DNA of 64,000 bases from Marivita sp046592965. GTDB taxonomy: Bacteria > Pseudomonadota > Alphaproteobacteria > Rhodobacterales > Rhodobacteraceae. The stretch is from NCBI RefSeq assembly GCF_046592965.1, contig NZ_JBISBV010000001.1, positions 1 to 64,000 of the forward strand, written 5' to 3'. The position numbers were made by a program, and so were the translations under genes. Of this stretch, positions 60,010-64,000 are shown piece by piece. The notes below the pieces were generated by a model that saw only the letters and a program-made list of their open reading frames with translations, made no database searches and had not been told where the DNA came from. Numbering within the stretch: position 1 is the first letter of the stretch; each line of letters begins with the position of its first letter.

Positions 60010-61260
60010 TCAAGTGACAACACCCGCAGTCTCGACCACGGCATGGAACAGCACATCCGTCCCAGCGGTCGCCCACTCCTTAGAAATTTCTTCCGCTTCA
60101 TTATGTGACAGCCCATCAACACATGGACACATCACCATCGCGGTCGGTGCGACATCGTTGATCCAACACGCGTCATGGCCCGCGCCCGACACGATATCCA
60201 TATGGCTGTAGCCCAGCCGCTCCGCCGCATCGCGGATTGCGGTGACACAGTTTTCGTTGAACGCGGGCGGGTCGAACTGTCCGACGATATGACAATCAAA
60301 CTCGACACCGATATCCTCGCACAACTTGGGCGCGCGGGCTTTGAATTCCTCGACCATCGCATTGAGCTTGTCGATCAGATGGGTTCGCATATCCACGGTG
60401 AACACAGCCTTGCCCGGTATGATGTTGCGCGAGTTGGGATAGATGTCGATATGGCCGATCGCGCCAACCGCATTGGGCTGGTTCTTCATCGCAATTTCGT
60501 GCACCAGCTCTGTCACAAGCGCGAGGCCTCGCCCGGCGTTCTTGCGCATGTGCATCGGGGTCGAGCCGGTATGGCTCTCCTTGCCGGTAACCGTACACTC
60601 GATCCAGCGCAAACCCTGCCCGTGAGTAACAACACCGATGTCCTTGCCCTCGGCCTCTAGGATCGGTCCTTGTTCGATATGCAGTTCGAAGAACGCGTGC
60701 ATTTTGCGATCGCCGACCTTTTCGTCACCCTTCCAGCCGATCCGTTCCAACTCGTCGCCGAAGCGCTTACCGTCCGCATCTTCGCGATCATAGGCCCATT
60801 GCAGATCGTGCTTGCCCGCGAAAACACCGGAGGCCAGCATCGCAGGAGCGAAACGCGTCCCCTCCTCATTGGTCCAGTTGGTCACGACAATCGGATGACG
60901 CGTCTTGATCCCGAGGTCGTCAAGGGTTCGCAGGATCTCCAGTCCGCCCAACACACCCAGGACCCCGTCGTATTTGCCCCCTGTCGGCTGGGTATCCAGA
61001 TGCGATCCGACATAGACCGGCAGCGCATCGGGGTCCGTGCCATCGCGCCGCGCGAACATGTTGCCGATCTCGTCGACACCCATTTCGCAGCCAGCCTCCT
61101 CGCACCATCTTTGGAACAAAGCGCGGCCTTCGGAATCAGCGTCGGTCAGAGTTTGGCGGTTATTGCCACCGGCGACCCCCGGGCCGATCTTGGCCATCTC
61201 CATCAGGCTGTCCCACAGCCTGTCGCCATTGATCCGCAGATTTTCGCCCGGTGCCGCCAT
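60010..61260 (-). CDS. Zn-dependent N-carbamoyl-beta-alanine amidohydrolase-like protein
   Basis: A 416-residue M20-family metallohydrolase of the hydantoinase/carbamoylase type. Metal ligands lie in GSHLDTQPTGGKYDG, TNEEGTRF and LHIEQGP; HTGSTPM and SGAGHDACW complete the site. With the pathway neighbours it should act as beta-ureidopropionase, releasing beta-alanine. ATG 61260 follows AAGGGGGGGATG; the longer upstream frame crosses the RutR-like operator and is not used. It is the first gene of the hyuC-hydA-ABC series. Confidence 0.9.
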   Translation of the reverse strand: MAAPGENLRINGDRLWDSLMEMAKIGPGVAGGNNRQTLTDADSEGRALFQRWCEEAGCEMGVDEIGNMFARRDGTDPDALPVYVGSHLDTQPTGGKYDGVLGVLGGLEILRTLDDLGIKTRHPIVVTNWTNEEGTRFAPAMLASGVFAGKHDLQWAYDREDADGKRFGDELERIGWKGDEKVGDRKMHAFFELHIEQGPILEAEGKDIGVVTHGQGLRWIECTVTGKESHTGSTPMHMRKNAGRGLALVTELVHEIAMKNQPNAVGAIGHIDIYPNSRNIIPGKAVFTVDMRTHLIDKLNAMVEEFKARAPKLCEDIGVEFDCHIVGQFDPPAFNENCVTAIRDAAERLGYSHMDIVSGAGHDACWINDVAPTAMVMCPCVDGLSHNEAEEISKEWATAGTDVLFHAVVETAGVVT

Positions 61261-61321
61261 TTCATCCCCCCCTTGCCGTTGGTTTTCCCGTTTGACTGGC
61301 TTGTTGCAGCGCGCCGGGTAT

Positions 61322-61337
61322 TTTACCAATTGGTAAA
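61322..61337. promoter_or_regulatory. Probable RutR-like operator
   Basis: TTTACCAATTGGTAAA is a perfect 16-bp palindrome 62 bases upstream of the hyuC start and 111 bases upstream of rutR. It resembles the E. coli RutR consensus TTGACCA-NN-TGGTCAA in layout. Confidence 0.6.
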
Positions 61338-61447
61338 GTTACGATTGCAACGCGCCCGCGACCTGTCAAGGTTTGTTCTTGCGACACATGCAAGGGATCA
61401 CTCGGTTCAAGGCGAATGGCCACGACAAACATGGAAAGATCTCCAGT

Positions 61448-62062
61448 GTGAAACCGGCGAAGCGAAAACCGTCCCGTATCCAGAAAGAGAACCGGAAACG
61501 CATTCTCGATGCCGCATTGGGTGTGTTTGCCACTCATGGCTTTCGCGGAACGACCCTGGATCAGATCGCCGAGGCGTGCGGGATGCACAAACCCAATCTA
61601 ATTTACTATTTCGATAGCAAGGAGGCGATCCACGTCGATCTGCTCAACACGCTCATGTCCGAGTGGCTCAACCCGCTGGATTCGATGGATCCTGACGGGG
61701 CGCCTCTTGATGAAGTGATGCGCTATATCCGGCGCAAGATGGAGATGAGCCGTCTATATCCGCGGGAATCCCGGCTGTTTGCGAACGAGATCGTCCAAGG
61801 CGCGCCGCGAATGTTACCGCATTTGGAAAGCACGCTGAAACCTTTGTTCGATCGGCAATGTGCAGTCATTGCGAACTGGATGGAGCAAGGCAAGATCGCC
61901 CGTATGAGCCCGGCACATCTTGTTTTTTCGATCTGGGCCGTCACGCAACATTACGCCGACTTCGAGGCGCAGATCAGCGTCTTACTCGATGATGAAACCA
62001 CTCGCGGCGACGCTGCAGAGGAATTCGTCGAAGCGATGTTTCGCAAATTGCTCACACCCTGA
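61448..62062 (+). CDS. rutR: RutR-like TetR-family regulator
   Basis: A 204-residue regulator closely resembling E. coli RutR, which senses uracil. The helix-turn-helix is in TTLDQIAEACGMHKPNLIYYF (about 35-55). The C-terminal effector domain has SRLFANEIVQGAPRM and VFSIWAVTQHYADFEAQ, as in RutR. The start is uncertain: GTG 61448 gives a length like homologues and has GGA at a long distance; ATG 61388 is also in frame but lacks a site. It is divergent from hyuC with the operator between. Confidence 0.88.
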   Translation: MKPAKRKPSRIQKENRKRILDAALGVFATHGFRGTTLDQIAEACGMHKPNLIYYFDSKEAIHVDLLNTLMSEWLNPLDSMDPDGAPLDEVMRYIRRKMEMSRLYPRESRLFANEIVQGAPRMLPHLESTLKPLFDRQCAVIANWMEQGKIARMSPAHLVFSIWAVTQHYADFEAQISVLLDDETTRGDAAEEFVEAMFRKLLTP

Positions 62063-62125
62063 CTGACGTTTACCTTGAATTAGGAACCCGGCAGTAATCT
62101 CTTTGGGATGAGACATAACAATGCG

Positions 62126-62350
62126 ATGCCAGCTGTCCCAAAATTCAACGCCTCCTGGCGGGACCAGTTGTTCAACACGCGCGCGGCCAAACATAGTGGC
62201 ATCCTAAGACGCAACAAACACGCCGTCCGCCGCGAAATCGGCGTGGCGGCTCTTGCCGCCGAAGTGCGCGCACGTGGCTTCTGGCTCTACGAGGTCGGCG
62301 ACGACTACGTCATCGTCTGCCACCAGACGCCGATCCGGCAACTCTGTTAA
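62126..62350 (+). CDS. Small conserved basic protein of unknown function
   Basis: A 74-residue protein, basic, with no signal peptide. The sequence MPAVPKFNASWRDQLFNTRA then a run of K/R around position 30 resembles short proteins that I recall from related genomes, sometimes annotated as phosphoribosylanthranilate isomerase without good reason. ATG 62126 fits those starts; ATG 62108 is the alternative. It lies between rutR and the convergent preA, ending just before a pair of hairpins. Confidence 0.6.
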   Translation: MPAVPKFNASWRDQLFNTRAAKHSGILRRNKHAVRREIGVAALAAEVRARGFWLYEVGDDYVIVCHQTPIRQLC

Positions 62351-62358
62351 CCCAAACA

Positions 62359-62378
62359 GAAAATTCGGACGAATTTTC
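62359..62378 (+). terminator. Hairpin after the 74-residue gene
   Basis: GAAAATTCG (62359-62367) pairs exactly with CGAATTTTC (62370-62378) with a 2-base centre GA, and ends in TT. It is the mirror of the next hairpin. Confidence 0.6.
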
Positions 62379-62388
62379 TTACCACCTG

Positions 62389-62410
62389 AGATTTTTCGTC
62401 CGAAAAATCT
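62389..62410 (-). terminator. Hairpin after preA
   Basis: AGATTTTTCG (62389-62398) pairs exactly with CGAAAAATCT (62401-62410) with centre TC. The shared core TTCGTCCGAA is the reverse complement of TTCGGACGAA in the preceding hairpin. Confidence 0.6.
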
Positions 62411-63717
62411 TACTCCGCCGCCTGACGCGCCGCCGGGTTATTGGGGTGCGTGGTCCAGTCGGCATGTTGCGCAACGACCTTAAGGCCGGTCCGTTCATCC
62501 AGTGCGCCGTCCGCCAATTCCACCATCGTGATGCAATCTTCAACCGGGCAGACGTTCACGCACAGATTGCAGGCGACACATTCGTCATCCTTGATCGTGA
62601 ACACACGATCTTCTGACATGGCGATGGCCTGATGGGACGTGTCTTCGCAGGCCGCATAGCAGCGGCCGCAGGCGATACACAGATCCTGATCGATGCGCGC
62701 CTTCGCGACATAGTTGAGGTTCAGGTTCTTCCAATCGCTAATATTCGGCACCGCGCGACCCACCAATTCGCGCGTCTCAGTCATTCCCTTTTCATCCATG
62801 TATTGCGACAGCCCCGAAATCATCTCCTGGACGATCTTGAAACCATACGTCATGGCAGCGGTGCACACCTGGACATTACCTGCGCCCAAGGCCATGAACT
62901 CTGCCGCGTCGCGCCAAGTCGTGACACCGCCAATACCGGAGATCGGCAGGTCTTTCGTCTCCAACGAGCGTGCGATTTCCGCCACCATGTTGAGAGCAAT
63001 CGGCTTGACCGCCGGCCCGCAATAACCGCCATGCGCCCCTTTTCCATCGATCGTCGGCTCGGGAGCAAAAAGATCGAGATCGACCGATGTGATCGAGTTG
63101 ATCGTATTGATCAGGCTGACGGCGTCCGCGCCTCCCGCCAATGCCGCCATCGCGGGTTTACGAACGTCGGTGATGTTCGGCGTCAGCTTCACGATACAGG
63201 GCATGCGCGTATTCTGCTTGACCCAGCGAGTCACCATTTCGATGTATTCAGGAACCTGTCCAACGGCGCTTCCCATTCCGCGCTCCGACATCCCGTGCGG
63301 ACAGCCGAAGTTTAATTCGACGCCATCAGCGCCGGTTTCCTCGACCAGGGTCAAGATTGCTTTCCAGGCCTCTTCCTCGCACGGCACCATCAATGAGACG
63401 ACCATCGCCCGGTCGGGGTAGTCGCGTTTGACTGCCTTGATTTCGCGCAGATTGACCTCGAGTGGCCGGTCGGTGATCAATTCGATGTTGTTCAGGCCCA
63501 GCACTCTGCGATCCGCGCCCCAGATCGCGCCGTATCGCGGTCCGTTCACGTTCACGATCGGCGGTCCCGCCTCGCCCAGTGTCTTCCACACAACGCCCCC
63601 CCAGCCCGCCTCGAAAGCGCGCCGGACATTGTATTCCTTGTCGGTTGGCGGTGCCGAAGCCAGCCAAAACGGGTTGGGGCTCTTGATGCCCACAAATTCG
63701 GTCGTCAGATCAGCCAT
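62410..63717 (-). CDS. preA: Dihydropyrimidine dehydrogenase subunit PreA
   Basis: A 435-residue FMN and iron-sulfur enzyme that reduces uracil and thymine. The FMN barrel occupies 1-300 (FVGIKSPNPFWLASAPPTD). Two ferredoxin clusters follow near the C-terminus: CIACGRCYAACEDTSHQ and CVACNLCVNVCPVEDC, each with CxxCxxCxxxC-type spacing. It is the catalytic subunit, partnered by PreT, whose 3' end lies 15 bases upstream. It is the first step of the reductive pyrimidine pathway completed by hydA and hyuC. Confidence 0.94.
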   Translation of the reverse strand: MADLTTEFVGIKSPNPFWLASAPPTDKEYNVRRAFEAGWGGVVWKTLGEAGPPIVNVNGPRYGAIWGADRRVLGLNNIELITDRPLEVNLREIKAVKRDYPDRAMVVSLMVPCEEEAWKAILTLVEETGADGVELNFGCPHGMSERGMGSAVGQVPEYIEMVTRWVKQNTRMPCIVKLTPNITDVRKPAMAALAGGADAVSLINTINSITSVDLDLFAPEPTIDGKGAHGGYCGPAVKPIALNMVAEIARSLETKDLPISGIGGVTTWRDAAEFMALGAGNVQVCTAAMTYGFKIVQEMISGLSQYMDEKGMTETRELVGRAVPNISDWKNLNLNYVAKARIDQDLCIACGRCYAACEDTSHQAIAMSEDRVFTIKDDECVACNLCVNVCPVEDCITMVELADGALDERTGLKVVAQHADWTTHPNNPAARQAAE

Positions 63718-63732
63718 GTCGAAAACCTCCCG

Positions 63733-64000
63733 TCAGGCAGAGCGCAGCAACGCGCGGTGAATATCCTCGGCAGCATCCCGCCCCTCGGCGACGGCAGTGA
63801 CCGTCAGGTCTTCGCCGCCCGCAGCGCAGTCGCCACCCGCCCAGATTCCAGATACCGACGTCTTGCCCGCCTCATCGACAGCAATCTTGCGACCATCGAG
63901 TTCCGGCAGGTCCACGCCGTCAAGAGTCTGGCCAATCGCCTTGAACACCTGATCGGCTGCCAGACGAAAGGTCTGCCCGGTTGGTTCAAGTGCATCATTG
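63733..64000 (-). CDS. preT: Dihydropyrimidine dehydrogenase subunit PreT (5' end missing)
   Basis: The C-terminal part of a glutamate-synthase-like FAD/NAD(P) oxidoreductase; the start lies beyond the right edge. The visible 88 codons include VDEAGKTSVSGIWAGGDCAAGG, the typical end of the NAD(P)-binding fold, and VTAVAEGRDAAEDIHRAL at the C-terminus. PreT passes electrons from NAD(P)H to PreA. The frame is open to the last base. Confidence 0.88.
   Translation of the reverse strand, partial: NDALEPTGQTFRLAADQVFKAIGQTLDGVDLPELDGRKIAVDEAGKTSVSGIWAGGDCAAGGEDLTVTAVAEGRDAAEDIHRALLRSA

Noticed and set aside
1..64000. CRISPR arrays, insertion sequences, prophage, rRNA
   Set aside because: No repeated spacer pattern, transposase, integrase or phage structural gene was seen in any reading frame.

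Overview
The window is a high-GC, gene-dense chromosomal segment of an alphaproteobacterium, most likely the Roseobacter/Rhodobacter group (Rhodobacteraceae). The strongest pointers are an adjacent rpoE-chrR pair whose ChrR zinc ligands fall at the positions known in Rhodobacter sphaeroides, a divergent FAD oxidoreductase/DUF1365/MFS/SDR operon as found beside that pair, a Rhodobacteraceae-like set of flagellar genes, an extensin-family protein with LRPxxRP motifs, and clpB/pyrF/dinB core genes. No prophage, insertion sequence, CRISPR array or rRNA is visible. One tRNA (Arg, CCT) is present.

Layout. 0-3.3 kb: two small exported proteins (DUF302, fasciclin) and a tail-to-tail restriction-modification pair (BglII-type endonuclease, MT-A70 adenine methyltransferase) that meet in a perfect palindrome. 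3.3-8.5 kb: clpB with a heat-shock-like promoter, pyrF, dinB with an N-terminal zinc motif, DUF3775. 8.5-14.4 kb: singlet-oxygen-type sigma-E locus, with two divergent sigma-E-like promoters in one intergenic region. 14.4-20.2 kb: an aceE-aceF-lpdA pyruvate dehydrogenase operon with a homodimeric-type E1 and a lipoylated E3. 20.5-29.7 kb: xth, LysR, PfpI, a FadH-like reductase, a flavoprotein, a BON/OmpA-type protein and ubiA. 29.7-37.9 kb: rsmE, gshA, an RsbW/STAS partner-switch pair, thiolase, a free-methionine-sulfoxide reductase, a LysE exporter, homocysteine methyltransferase and a pseudouridine synthase. 38-48.5 kb: aldehyde dehydrogenase, 1-Cys peroxiredoxin, an overlapping OmpA/AhpD/GNAT/CinA stack, sfsA, map, DUF1796, hisC-tyrA and extensin. 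48.5-53.3 kb: flagellar genes fliP-fliN-fliH-fliF (minus) divergent from fliL-(unknown)-motE (plus). 53.5-64 kb: tRNA-Arg, a LacI regulator and a pyrimidine-catabolism region.

How genes work together. The right end encodes what looks like the complete reductive pyrimidine pathway (PreT/PreA dihydropyrimidine dehydrogenase, HydA dihydropyrimidinase, a Zn-dependent N-carbamoyl-amino-acid hydrolase), a four-gene ABC importer in the same orientation as the last two, and a RutR-like TetR regulator. A 16-bp perfect palindrome resembling the RutR operator lies between rutR and the operon. The sigma-E locus couples the regulator to its probable target operon. The least explained pieces are the palindromic junction of the restriction-modification genes, the AT-richer island with a 13-bp inverted repeat after gshA, leader inverted repeats before aceE and the lysR gene, and several very small ORFs.
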